Shown here in pieces: positions 49,689-57,466 of a stretch of DNA of 64,000 nt. The notes beneath the pieces were generated by a model. That model made no database searches, was not told the origin of the DNA, and worked only from the letters and a program-made list of their open reading frames with translations. The translations under genes were made by a program, and so were the position numbers. The stretch covers positions 1 to 64,000 of the forward strand of contig JAKARB010000012.1 in the NCBI GenBank assembly GCA_021819435.1. The letters run 5' to 3'. The number at the start of each line of letters is the position of its first letter. Position 1 is the first letter of the stretch. Source of the DNA: Pseudomonadota bacterium. Lineage in GTDB: Bacteria > Pseudomonadota > Gammaproteobacteria > Burkholderiales > Burkholderiaceae_C.

Positions 49689-51092
49689 ATGAAAGCGTCT
49701 CTCTCCCGTTTCGCACAGCGCGCCAGGCCCTACGCGCTCAGCATCGCGCTCGCCTGCGCCGTCACGGCCGCAGCAGGCGTCGCCTGGGCGCAGACCCGCA
49801 TCACTCCCACCGGCGTCGGCGTGAGCGGCAGCGTCATCGGCGACGACGTGCTCTACAGCATCGGCGGCGGCCGGGCCGTGTCCATGGGCGGCGCCGGGAA
49901 CATGCAGAGCATCGGCGTGGGCATCGGCTGGAACAGCAACCTGATCTGCGGCGACATGAGCATCACGACGACGCTGCAGAACCAGTTGAACGGCATCACC
50001 AATGGCTTTCAACAGATCATGAGCAACGTGATCCAGAGCGCGACCAGCGCGGTCGCCTCGCTGCCGGCGCTGATCATCCAGCGCGCCGATCCGGGCCTCT
50101 ACAACCTGCTGACCAACGGCGTGCTGCAGGCTCGGCTCGATTTCGACCGCAGCAAGTTGACGTGCAAGGCAATGGCCAACCGGATGGCGGACATGGCCGG
50201 CGGCCAGGCCGGGTGGGATCAGCTCGCCGAAGGCTTCGCGCTGCGCGATGCGGTGAGCAGCACCGATGCGGTGTCCGCCGTCGAGCAGGCCGAATCGAAC
50301 AAGGGCAACAACGGCGTGCCCTGGGTGGGCGGCGGCAACGCGGGCGGTTCGGGCCAGGGCTCGATCAAGGTGGTCGGCGACGTGACCCGCGCCGGCTACA
50401 ACCTGCTCAACAGCCGCGGCGTTATGGACACGTCGTCCATCCCGCGCGCCTCCTGCGGCAACCGGCTGACCTGCCAAACCTGGTCCTCGCCGCAGGCCGC
50501 CGCCGACTTCGCAACCCGCGTGCTCGGCGAGCGCGAGCAACGCACCTGCGAGACCTGCACCAAGACGCAGACGACGCCCGGCGTCGGCCTCACGCCGGTA
50601 ATCCAGGAAGAGTACGAGACCAAGCTGCAGGCACTGCAGGAGCTTGTGACGGGCGCGAAGCCGACGACGGTGGCGAACCTCGAAGCGGCCGGCAGCAACT
50701 CGCTGCCGATCACGCGCGGCGTGATCGAGGCGCTGCGCGACGAGCCCGATCAAGACCTGCTGGGCAAGCGCCTGGCGTCCGAGGCCGCGCTATCGAGCGT
50801 GCTGGAGAAGGCCCTGCTGTTGCAGCGCACGCTGCTGACTGGCAAGAAGGAGCCGAACGTCGCCGCCAACGAGCTGGCCGTGAAGGCGGTCGATCAGGAG
50901 AACACGGCGCTGGAGCAGGAGATCAACAACCTCAAGACCGAGCTGGAGCTGCGGCGCACGCTGGCCGCCAATTCGGCGATGGCGATCGTGCAGCGCCACG
51001 GCACTCGCGCTGCGGGCTCGCGCGGCATCTTCGAGGGCGACACGACGCGCGACCGGCTCAAGGAAGTGCAGAAGCCGCGGAGCGGGCCATGA
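49689..51092 (+). CDS. TraH-like ICE protein (TIGR03755, PFL_4711 family)
   Basis: The 467-residue protein has a signal peptide (IALACAVTAAAGVAWA), a glycine-rich opening (VGVSGSVIGDDVLYSIGGGRAVSMGGAGNM), cysteines at LICGDM, LTCKAM, CGNRLTCQTW and CETCTK, and a C-terminal coiled coil (ENTALEQEINNLKTELELRRTLAA). TraH-type proteins act with TraF/TraW in pilus assembly at the outer membrane. It is 9 bases after the TraU-like gene and overlaps the next by 4. Confidence 0.85.
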   Translation: MKASLSRFAQRARPYALSIALACAVTAAAGVAWAQTRITPTGVGVSGSVIGDDVLYSIGGGRAVSMGGAGNMQSIGVGIGWNSNLICGDMSITTTLQNQLNGITNGFQQIMSNVIQSATSAVASLPALIIQRADPGLYNLLTNGVLQARLDFDRSKLTCKAMANRMADMAGGQAGWDQLAEGFALRDAVSSTDAVSAVEQAESNKGNNGVPWVGGGNAGGSGQGSIKVVGDVTRAGYNLLNSRGVMDTSSIPRASCGNRLTCQTWSSPQAAADFATRVLGEREQRTCETCTKTQTTPGVGLTPVIQEEYETKLQALQELVTGAKPTTVANLEAAGSNSLPITRGVIEALRDEPDQDLLGKRLASEAALSSVLEKALLLQRTLLTGKKEPNVAANELAVKAVDQENTALEQEINNLKTELELRRTLAANSAMAIVQRHGTRAAGSRGIFEGDTTRDRLKEVQKPRSGP

Positions 51093-51442
51093 CCAGCCGG
51101 GCCTGGCTGCGGCCGGCATGGCTGCTCGGCCGCCGCGTCGGCATCGTGCTGCTGTGGGTGCTGCTGGTGGCGGGCATCGCGGTCGGTGTGAACGTCGTCG
51201 GCCTCCATGTCGTCGGCAGCATCGACGGCTGGGAGCAATGGCTGCGCGAGCACTCGGGCCACTTCCTCGTCTGGCGGCTACTGCTCTACGCAGCGACGGC
51301 CTACGGCTGGTGGTGGATGCGTCGGCGCCTGCGCGAACGTGAGCCGTCGGCCGAGACCCATCAGCGCCTGCTGCGCGTCGAGATCGCGGCCGTCGCCACC
51401 CTCGTGCTGCTCGAAGGCAGCCAGCTACTGCGCAATGGCTGA
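51089..51442 (+). CDS. Small ICE membrane protein
   Basis: The 117-residue protein has three hydrophobic segments (GIVLLWVLLVAGIAVGVNVVGL, FLVWRLLLYAATAYGWWW, IAAVATLVLLEGSQLL) with a basic, arginine-rich loop. No known motif. It is coupled by ATGA to the TraH-like gene and precedes the TraG-like gene by 15 bases, so it is part of the mating-pair operon. Confidence 0.8.
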   Translation: MTSRAWLRPAWLLGRRVGIVLLWVLLVAGIAVGVNVVGLHVVGSIDGWEQWLREHSGHFLVWRLLLYAATAYGWWWMRRRLREREPSAETHQRLLRVEIAAVATLVLLEGSQLLRNG

Positions 51443-51457
51443 GCCCCGGAGAACGCC

Positions 51458-52975
51458 ATGACGCTCAACACAACGGACTACCTGGAGTATTACCTGACCC
51501 TGGTCGGGTGGATCGTCAGCAACGGCATCTGGAGCATCCTCGTGGCCAGCGGCGTGTTCGCGCTGCCGTTCGTGGTCATGGTGGTGCAGGAATGGCTGCG
51601 CGCGCGGGCCGAAGGCGCGGACGAGGGCAACAAGGGCGTGCTGTCCTCGATGCGCATCGAGAACCGCGTGTGGGTGGCGATCGTCGTCATCCTGTTCGCC
51701 GGCATCCCCTTCATTCCGGTCGACCTCAGCACCATCAAGTTCGACACGACGCGCTCCGCGCAATGCCAGGTCAGCGTCCCGCAGCCCACCGACACGGGCT
51801 GGTCGAACGCCTACACCACGCTCAACAACCAGAGCGCGCTGGTGCCGGTGTGGTGGTTCTTCATGCACGCCATCTCGAAGGCGGTGACGGGCGGCGCGGT
51901 GGCGGCGATCCCCTGCGGGACGGATCTGCGTCAGATGCGCATGGACGTGGATGCCACGCGCATCGATGACCCGGTGCTGGCCCAGGAGGTCGGCGACTTC
52001 GTGCATGACTGCTACGGCCCCTCGCGCGCCAAGCTGTTCATGTCTCGGCCCACGCTCTCCGACGAGCAGATGAACGACGTGACCTGGATCGGTTCGAGCT
52101 ACTTCCTGAACAACGCGGGCTTCTACGACACCTACCACTCCAACACGCCACGCACGGCTTGGCCCTACGACGCGACGCGCGATGCAGGGCTGGCCCAGGT
52201 GGATAGCGGCGGGGGCTACCCCACGTGCCGGCAGTGGTGGTCGGACGGCGGCAGCGGCCTGCGCGCGCGCCTGCTGGCCCAGGTCGATCCCGACCTGCTG
52301 ACGCGCATCGGCCGCTGGGCGGGCTTCCTGTCGCAGAGCGAGGTAAACGACTCGGTGATCCGCGCCGTGGTCTCGCCGCGGCAGCAGAAGATGAACCAGG
52401 GCTCGGTCTACACCGACTACGGCGGGCAGATCGAGAAGACGCTGCCCAACGTCGTGACGCGCGGCGCCGGCGACCTCGGGCTGACCATGGGCTCGCTGGG
52501 CTTCTTCCCGGCGATGGACGTGGTGCGCCAGGCGCTGCCGATGGTGCTGTCGCTGCTCAAGATGGCGCTGGTGATCTGCATCCCGCTGGTGCTGGTCTTC
52601 GGCACCTATGAGCTGAAGGCGCTGGTCGCGGTGAGCTGCGTGCAGTTCGCGCTGTTCTTCGTGGACTTCTGGTTCCAGCTCGCGCGCTGGCTGGACAGCA
52701 CGATCCTCGACGCGCTCTATGGCTGGGGGTTCGGCGCGAACCGGCCGCACAGCAACTTCGATCCGCTGATCGGCCTGAACAACGCCTTCGGAGACATGCT
52801 GCTGAACTTCGTCATGGCGACGATGTTCATCGTGCTGCCTACCTTCTGGGTGGCTGCGCTGGGCTGGGTAGGCGTGCGCGCCGGAACGGCAATTCAAGGG
52901 CTGGCGGCAGGAACCAGGGACGCCCAAGCTGCTGGCGGCAGGGGTGCGGGTGTCGCTATGAAAGCAGCGAAGTAA
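51458..52975 (+). CDS. traG: TraG N-terminal-like mating-pair membrane protein
   Basis: The 505-residue protein has several transmembrane helices at each end (WSILVASGVFALPFVVMVV; MALVICIPLVLVFGTYELKALVAVSCVQFALFFVDFWF; MLLNFVMATMFIVLPTFWVAALGWVGV) around a large periplasmic part containing GGGYPTCRQWWSDG. This is the layout of the TraG N-terminal domain involved in mating-pair stabilisation and entry exclusion. It is the last gene of the plus-strand transfer operons. Confidence 0.86.
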   Translation: MTLNTTDYLEYYLTLVGWIVSNGIWSILVASGVFALPFVVMVVQEWLRARAEGADEGNKGVLSSMRIENRVWVAIVVILFAGIPFIPVDLSTIKFDTTRSAQCQVSVPQPTDTGWSNAYTTLNNQSALVPVWWFFMHAISKAVTGGAVAAIPCGTDLRQMRMDVDATRIDDPVLAQEVGDFVHDCYGPSRAKLFMSRPTLSDEQMNDVTWIGSSYFLNNAGFYDTYHSNTPRTAWPYDATRDAGLAQVDSGGGYPTCRQWWSDGGSGLRARLLAQVDPDLLTRIGRWAGFLSQSEVNDSVIRAVVSPRQQKMNQGSVYTDYGGQIEKTLPNVVTRGAGDLGLTMGSLGFFPAMDVVRQALPMVLSLLKMALVICIPLVLVFGTYELKALVAVSCVQFALFFVDFWFQLARWLDSTILDALYGWGFGANRPHSNFDPLIGLNNAFGDMLLNFVMATMFIVLPTFWVAALGWVGVRAGTAIQGLAAGTRDAQAAGGRGAGVAMKAAK

Positions 52976-52980
52976 CGCCT

Positions 52981-53352
52981 CTAGGCTTGCTCGTCTTCTG
53001 GATCGTGGGGGTCGATCCGGTAGTCGTCATGGGTGTAGAGGCCGTACCCGGCAGGGCCGTATCGCCATTCCGGCTTGTGTTCCTCGTCGTAGCTCCCATC
53101 GTCGTTGCGGACTACCCAGGCGCCGACCAGCGCGAACGCAAGCAACAGCGCCAGCCAGAACGCGGTGTAGAGCAGGACACCGATCGCAGCGAGCTTGACG
53201 GCCAGCAGCGCGGCCTTGGCAATGCCAGGCGCCCATCCCCGCGCGAGCAGCCAGCCCTGCGCCCGCCGATCCAGACGCGCGCAGCTTCGCCACGCCCGGC
53301 CCAGTGTCCGGCCGAGGCGTTCTGCGAAGGTGGTCTGTGCGGCGGTCTTCAT
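52981..53352 (-). CDS. DUF3742 membrane protein
   Basis: The 123-residue protein has a basic N terminus (FAERLGRTLGRAWRSCARLDRRAQGWLLARG), one or two hydrophobic helices (AKAALLAVKLAAIGVLLYTAFWLALLLAFALVGAWVV) and an acidic C-terminal tail (YTHDDYRIDPHDPEDEQA). It matches DUF3742, found at this place in PFGI-1-type ICEs. Function unknown. It faces the traG-like gene tail to tail with 5 bases between. Confidence 0.83.
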   Translation of the reverse strand: MKTAAQTTFAERLGRTLGRAWRSCARLDRRAQGWLLARGWAPGIAKAALLAVKLAAIGVLLYTAFWLALLLAFALVGAWVVRNDDGSYDEEHKPEWRYGPAGYGLYTHDDYRIDPHDPEDEQA

Positions 53353-53438
53353 GGTGGCTACCTCATGTTCATCCTGTCGTGTGGCTGTGATCCCTGTCCA
53401 TATCGCGATTGAATCCTGTGCAGTTCTTCAACCGCGGC

Positions 53439-53903
53439 CTAGCCTTTGTCCGTTGCTCGCCAGTCGGCCTTGCTTGCGGCCACCAGCGCCGCCCAATCGT
53501 CCGGCGGGTTGCCGCGGCCCAACATCTTCTCGAACACCGCATAGGGATCGGACTTGCTGCCCGCCGACCGCAAGGTCTGCTCGTCGTTGACCCAGGCGAA
53601 CACGATCGCCTTGGCCTTGGAGTCGTAGCGGAAGAACAGCCGGAACCGCCGCCCGATCTTCGCGCGCCGCCAGTGCCGGTAGGCCGGCCCCAAGGTGTTG
53701 CCCTGGCGGAATTCGTCGCGCGCGGGATCGCTCGGCACGGCATCCATGATCAACTGGCTCAACGCCCGGAACAGCTTGACGTTGCCGTTGCTCTCGAACC
53801 CCTGCGGGTCGTTCTGTTCGGCCCGTTCCGCGGCCGCGTGCAGCTTGCGCAACTGCTCGATCACGCCCTCGTGAAACAGCAGCGTCCAACCGTGCCGCTG
53901 CAT
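53439..53903 (-). CDS. yhaV: YhaV toxin
   Basis: The 154-residue protein of the RelE superfamily opens MQRHGWTLLFHEGVIEQLRKL and carries LGPAYRHWRRAKIGRRFRLFFRYDSKAKAIVFAWVNDE, the conserved YhaV core with its arginine/lysine cluster. YhaV is a ribosome-dependent mRNA-cleaving toxin neutralised by PrlF. Its start overlaps the antitoxin stop by one base, the usual antitoxin-first order. In an ICE it probably stabilises the element. Confidence 0.92.
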   Translation of the reverse strand: MQRHGWTLLFHEGVIEQLRKLHAAAERAEQNDPQGFESNGNVKLFRALSQLIMDAVPSDPARDEFRQGNTLGPAYRHWRRAKIGRRFRLFFRYDSKAKAIVFAWVNDEQTLRSAGSKSDPYAVFEKMLGRGNPPDDWAALVAASKADWRATDKG

Positions 53904-54220
53904 CAGAGCGCCACTTCGCCTTCGATGTCTTCATCGAGGTTCACCGCGTGGTGCGCGTTGGCCAGCATGGCCCGCGCCAGATCGTCCGGCAGGGACTGGA
54001 CGTGTCGCCCGGCCCGGATGTCCGCTTCCAGCAGCCCCAGGAAAGCGCCGATGGCCGGGTCTTCATGGTCGGCGTCGGCGCGGGTCACGACGACTTCGCC
54101 GCCGCGCAGGTCGAACGCCACCTTGCCGCCGGTGTCCACGCCCAGCGCCTGCCGGATGGACTTGGGCAGCGTGATCTGACCCTTGGAGGTCAGTGTCGCG
54201 ACTTCGTGGATTTCGGGCAT
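53903..54220 (-). CDS. prlF: PrlF antitoxin
   Basis: The 105-residue protein has an N-terminal AbrB/SpoVT swapped-hairpin DNA-binding domain (EVATLTSKGQITLPKSIRQALGVDTGGKVAFDL) and a C-terminal toxin-binding tail (GRHVQSLPDDLARAMLANAHHAVNLDEDIEGEVAL). The start at MPEIHEV is supported by AGGAG 7 bases upstream; the frame is open 50 codons further. It probably represses its own promoter through the palindrome at 54250. Confidence 0.92.
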   Translation of the reverse strand: MPEIHEVATLTSKGQITLPKSIRQALGVDTGGKVAFDLRGGEVVVTRADADHEDPAIGAFLGLLEADIRAGRHVQSLPDDLARAMLANAHHAVNLDEDIEGEVAL

Positions 54221-54247
54221 GGCGGCACTCCTGATGGCAATGCCTGA

Positions 54248-54276
54248 ATGGTAAGGAAATTTCCTTACCTTGTCAA
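54248..54276 (-). promoter_or_regulatory. prlF-yhaV promoter with palindromic operator
   Basis: GGTAAGGAAATTTCCTTACC (54250-54269) is a perfect 20-bp palindrome. On the minus strand TTGACA (54271-54276) and TACCAT (54248-54253) are spaced by 17 bases, a good sigma-70 promoter, and the palindrome fills the spacer and touches the -10. An AbrB-fold antitoxin bound here would block RNA polymerase. Confidence 0.78.
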
Positions 54277-54279
54277 TCT

Positions 54280-54533
54280 GGGTGTGCATGGTGCTCCGTC
54301 CGGTCGATGAAACGGCTCCATCGTAGGAGCGGCACAGCCAGCCTTCCCGTATCAATCCGACTTGGGCCAAACCCGCATTGGTTGTGGTCTGGCAGGCGTC
54401 GTTGCCCTATATCCAAAGGTTTCCGTAAAGGCCAAAGGGCTGGGGAAGGGGCAAGGGAATGGGGCCAAGGGGAAAGGCCCTACCCAAAAAGGCCAAAAGG
54501 CTCTCCCGACCGGCCCGCCGTCCGGGGTTCGCC
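54280..54533 (+). other. Region upstream of traI, candidate origin of transfer
   Basis: No gene is supported here. The last 125 bases are a purine-rich tract with direct repeats: CCAAAGG at 54413 and 54432, AAAGGCCAAAGG at 54427 and AAAGGCCAAAAGG at 54488, and the inverted pair GGGCC / GGCCC around 54462-54480. Repeats next to the relaxase gene are where an oriT is expected; ICEclc is known to carry such origins. No nick site can be named. Confidence 0.4.
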
Positions 54534-56381
54534 ATGCTCTCGCTGTTCCAACGCAAACGGGTGCCGCCCGCCGCCAGTGCGCCGACGCCCAAACCTTCCG
54601 CCGAGCCCGGCAAAGGGCTGATGCGGCCGGAGCCGGCCGCATCGCTGCTGGCGACACCCCGCCGGCAGAAGCTGCTGGAACACATCTGGCAGCGCACCTC
54701 GCTCTCGCGCCGGCAGTTCGCCACGCTGTACCTCGCCCCGCTGGAACGCTACGCCGAGTTGGTCCAGCAATTCCCCGCGTCGGAGGCCCATCACCACGCC
54801 TATCCGGGCGGCATGCTGGACCACGGCCTGGAGATCGTCGCCTACGCGCTCAAGCTGCGGCAGTCGCATCTGCTGCCCGCCGGCGCCACGCCGGAGGCGC
54901 AAGCCGCCCAGGCCGAGGCCTGGACGGCCGGCACCGCCTACGCGGCGCTGCTGCACGACATCGGCAAGATCGCGGTCGACCTGCACGTCGAGTACGCAGA
55001 CGGCACGGTCTGGCACCCCTGGCACGGTCCGCTGCGGCGGCCGTACCGCTTCCGCTACCGCAGGGAGCGCGAATACCGGCTGCACAGCGCCGCCACCGGG
55101 CTGCTCTACGCCCGGCTGCTCGATCCGGGCATCTTCGACTGGCTCGCCGGCTATCCCGACCTCTGGGCCGCGCTGCTGTACGTGCTGGCCGGCCAGTACG
55201 AGCACGCCGGCATGCTCGGCGAACTGGTCGTGCAGGCGGACCAGGCATCGGTCGCCCAGGAACTCGGCGGCGATCCGAGCAAGGCCCTGGCAGCGCCCCG
55301 GCACGCACTGCAGCGCAAGCTGCTCGATGGCCTGCGCTACCTCCTGAAGGAAGAGTTCAAGCTGAACCAGCCCCAGGCCTCGGATGGCTGGCTGACCCAG
55401 GACGCGCTCTGGCTGGTGAGCAAGACCGTCTCGGACAAGCTGCGCGCGCATCTGCTGTCGCAGGGCATCGACGGCATCCCGGCCAGCAACACGGCGGTGT
55501 TCAACGTGCTGCAGGATCACGGCATCGCCTTGGCCACGCCGGACGGCAAGGCGATCTGGAAGGCCACCGTCACCAGCGATGCCGGCTGGTCGCACAGCTT
55601 CACCTTTCTGAAGCTGTCTCCGGCCATGGTCTGGGATGCGGCAGACCGGCCGGCACCGTTCGCGGGTCGCGTGCAGGCCGACGAGGAACAAGGGGCGCTG
55701 ACGCCACAGGCACCGGCAGCCGAAGCGCCGGGCCTGGAAAGCGCCGATACCGTGCCACCGAGCACCGCGCCGACCGCGCCCGTGCCCGCCGGCAACGGCG
55801 TGGCTGCGCTGCTCGATCTGCTGAGTGACACGGCCCCACCCGTAGCACCGGAGCCCCCGAGCGACCCCGAGCCGGCCTCGCCACCGTCGCCTACGGTGCT
55901 GCCGCAGGTGAGCCCCGCGCCAACTCGGGATCGGCCGGAGCCTTCCGGCGAGCATTTCATGGCCTGGCTGCGTCAGGGCATCCAGACGCACAAGCTCATC
56001 ATCAACGACGCCAAAGCCCTAGTGCACAGCGTCGCGGGAACGGCCTACCTGGTGAGCCCCGGCGTCTTCCAGCGCTACGCGCAGGAACATCTGCAAATCG
56101 CCGCACTGGCGAAACCGGAGAACCTGGAGGGATGGCAGTGGGTGCAGAAGCGTTTTGAGAAACTGAGTCTGCACCGCAAGCAAGCCAGCGGGCTGAACAT
56201 CTGGACCTGCGAAGTCACGGGGCCGCGCAAATCCAGGCGACTGCACGGCTACCTGCTGAGCGCTCCCGAAGCGCTGTTCCAGGAAATGCCTCCGGACAAT
56301 CCATACCTGCGCCTCCTCACCGAGGCCGTAAAGCGCGAAAATTCAGCCGCCGGTAATAAGAACGACAACGAACAGGGGTAG
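54534..56381 (+). CDS. traI: MobH-type relaxase TraI (PFGI-1 class)
   Basis: The 615-residue relaxase has an HD-hydrolase-like N-terminal domain: SEAHHHAYPGGMLDHGLEIV (H86-H88, D96-H97) and ALLHDIGKIAV (H141-D142), the metal site of MobH enzymes. A proline/alanine-rich linker (about 390-490) leads to the conserved C-terminal domain (GEHFMAWLRQGIQTHKLIINDAKALVHSVAGTAYLVSPGVFQRYAQEH). It nicks oriT and leads the strand into the recipient. The start at MLSLFQRKRV is the family's usual N terminus; in-frame upstream codons have no better site. Confidence 0.93.
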   Translation: MLSLFQRKRVPPAASAPTPKPSAEPGKGLMRPEPAASLLATPRRQKLLEHIWQRTSLSRRQFATLYLAPLERYAELVQQFPASEAHHHAYPGGMLDHGLEIVAYALKLRQSHLLPAGATPEAQAAQAEAWTAGTAYAALLHDIGKIAVDLHVEYADGTVWHPWHGPLRRPYRFRYRREREYRLHSAATGLLYARLLDPGIFDWLAGYPDLWAALLYVLAGQYEHAGMLGELVVQADQASVAQELGGDPSKALAAPRHALQRKLLDGLRYLLKEEFKLNQPQASDGWLTQDALWLVSKTVSDKLRAHLLSQGIDGIPASNTAVFNVLQDHGIALATPDGKAIWKATVTSDAGWSHSFTFLKLSPAMVWDAADRPAPFAGRVQADEEQGALTPQAPAAEAPGLESADTVPPSTAPTAPVPAGNGVAALLDLLSDTAPPVAPEPPSDPEPASPPSPTVLPQVSPAPTRDRPEPSGEHFMAWLRQGIQTHKLIINDAKALVHSVAGTAYLVSPGVFQRYAQEHLQIAALAKPENLEGWQWVQKRFEKLSLHRKQASGLNIWTCEVTGPRKSRRLHGYLLSAPEALFQEMPPDNPYLRLLTEAVKRENSAAGNKNDNEQG

Positions 56382-56407
56382 ACAAGGGGCCACGGCGCGG
56401 GCCGGCT

Positions 56408-56713
56408 TCAGTCCGCAGACTTGGGCGGAGCCGTCTCTCCCAGCTTGGCTTCAGTCAGCGCCATCAAGTGGGCAGAACTGCATTTCAGCGCACGGGCGAT
56501 TTTGAGAATGAGGGGGAGCGTGGGGACATGCTCGCCACGCTCGATCTTTCCCATGTGCGAACGCTCGATTCCTGACAGATGGGCCAGCGTTTCCTGGGCG
56601 ATGCCTTGACTGGTTCTTTCTTCGCGCACGGAGGCCCCAAACGCGATGGCTGGTTCCGCTTCGTAGGTTGTTGTGCCGGTGGGCCGGCCTCTCTGAATCG
56701 AACGCTTTTGCAT
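56408..56713 (-). CDS. XRE-family transcriptional regulator
   Basis: The 101-residue protein has a HTH domain at about 25-82 (FGASVREERTSQGIAQETLAHLSGIERSHMGKIERGEHVPTLPLILKIARAL) preceded by a basic arm (MQKRSIQRGRPTGTTT). It is divergent from the LysR-like gene across a 104-base gap that includes GATATAAACCACGTTAAAC, likely the shared promoter region. It may control the neighbouring traI/int end of the ICE. Confidence 0.85.
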   Translation of the reverse strand: MQKRSIQRGRPTGTTTYEAEPAIAFGASVREERTSQGIAQETLAHLSGIERSHMGKIERGEHVPTLPLILKIARALKCSSAHLMALTEAKLGETAPPKSAD

Positions 56714-56817
56714 TGCCAAAAGCGTCGAGGATTGACACGATATAAACCACGTTAAACTTAACTCACGAGAAGCGACTTCATCGGTCGCCGCGAGTTCACT
56801 GCCTGGGGGAACTGGAC

Positions 56818-57444
56818 GTGAAATCGAGCGATGCCTCCACTGAAATCCGGGTGGCTGTGCTCGGCGAGTGGGTGCCTTCACCGCTTGCCGACTTGCTGGC
56901 GTTACAGCGCGCCGAAGAGCCAGAGACCGCCACTGCTTTGATCGGATGCAGTGTCACGGCGCAGGCGCAGGAACTGCCGCACGATAACTTTGACCTAGCC
57001 CTGTCCACAGCCGCCTGGGAGTGGCCGGGCTGGGTGTGCGAACCGTTGTGGCATGACACGCTGGCGGTCGCCGTCGCCAAGCGCTCGCACCTGCTGTCTT
57101 ACCGTGAAGTGCCTCGCCAAGAACTGCTCAAGCAGCCGTTGATCTGCGCGCAGTCAACGGCCGACGAGCCGTGGCACGCGGTGGCGCAGCGCCTGTTCGA
57201 GGACGAACTGCGGGGCCGCGAGCAGGTGGTCAGCACCTTCGACATGGCCATGACGCTCGTTGCAGCGGGCTACGGCATCGCCTTTGCCCCTGTCGCAAGG
57301 CTGGCCAGCTACCTGTGCCGAGGCATCGCCGCGCGGCCGCTGGCCGGCTCACCGGCCATCGTGATGGCCTATCTGCTGCGTCCCTGCACGTCCTTGACCG
57401 AGCCCCAGGAGCGATTCGCGCGCCGCGCCCGTTCCGTGTCCTGA
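56818..57444 (+). CDS. LysR effector domain without DNA-binding part
   Basis: The 208-residue protein corresponds to residues about 90-300 of a LysR regulator: IRVAVLGEWVPSPLADLLALQRAEEP, LCEPLWHDTLAVAVAKRSHLLSYREVPRQELLKQPLICAQ, FDMAMTLVAAGYGIAFAPVARLASYLCRGIAARPLAGSPAIVMAYLLRP. No helix-turn-helix precedes it. It has its own GTG start with GGGGGA upstream, so it may be made as a stand-alone ligand-sensing or interfering protein rather than being a relic. The full-length LysR at 5341 shares its pattern. Confidence 0.75.
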   Translation: MKSSDASTEIRVAVLGEWVPSPLADLLALQRAEEPETATALIGCSVTAQAQELPHDNFDLALSTAAWEWPGWVCEPLWHDTLAVAVAKRSHLLSYREVPRQELLKQPLICAQSTADEPWHAVAQRLFEDELRGREQVVSTFDMAMTLVAAGYGIAFAPVARLASYLCRGIAARPLAGSPAIVMAYLLRPCTSLTEPQERFARRARSVS

Positions 57445-57466
57445 TGAGGGGCGCAGCGCAAGGCTA

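Noticed and set aside
48666-50753. 695-residue minus-strand frame opposite the TraU/TraH-like genes
   Set aside because: Spans two real genes on the other strand and has no conserved motif.
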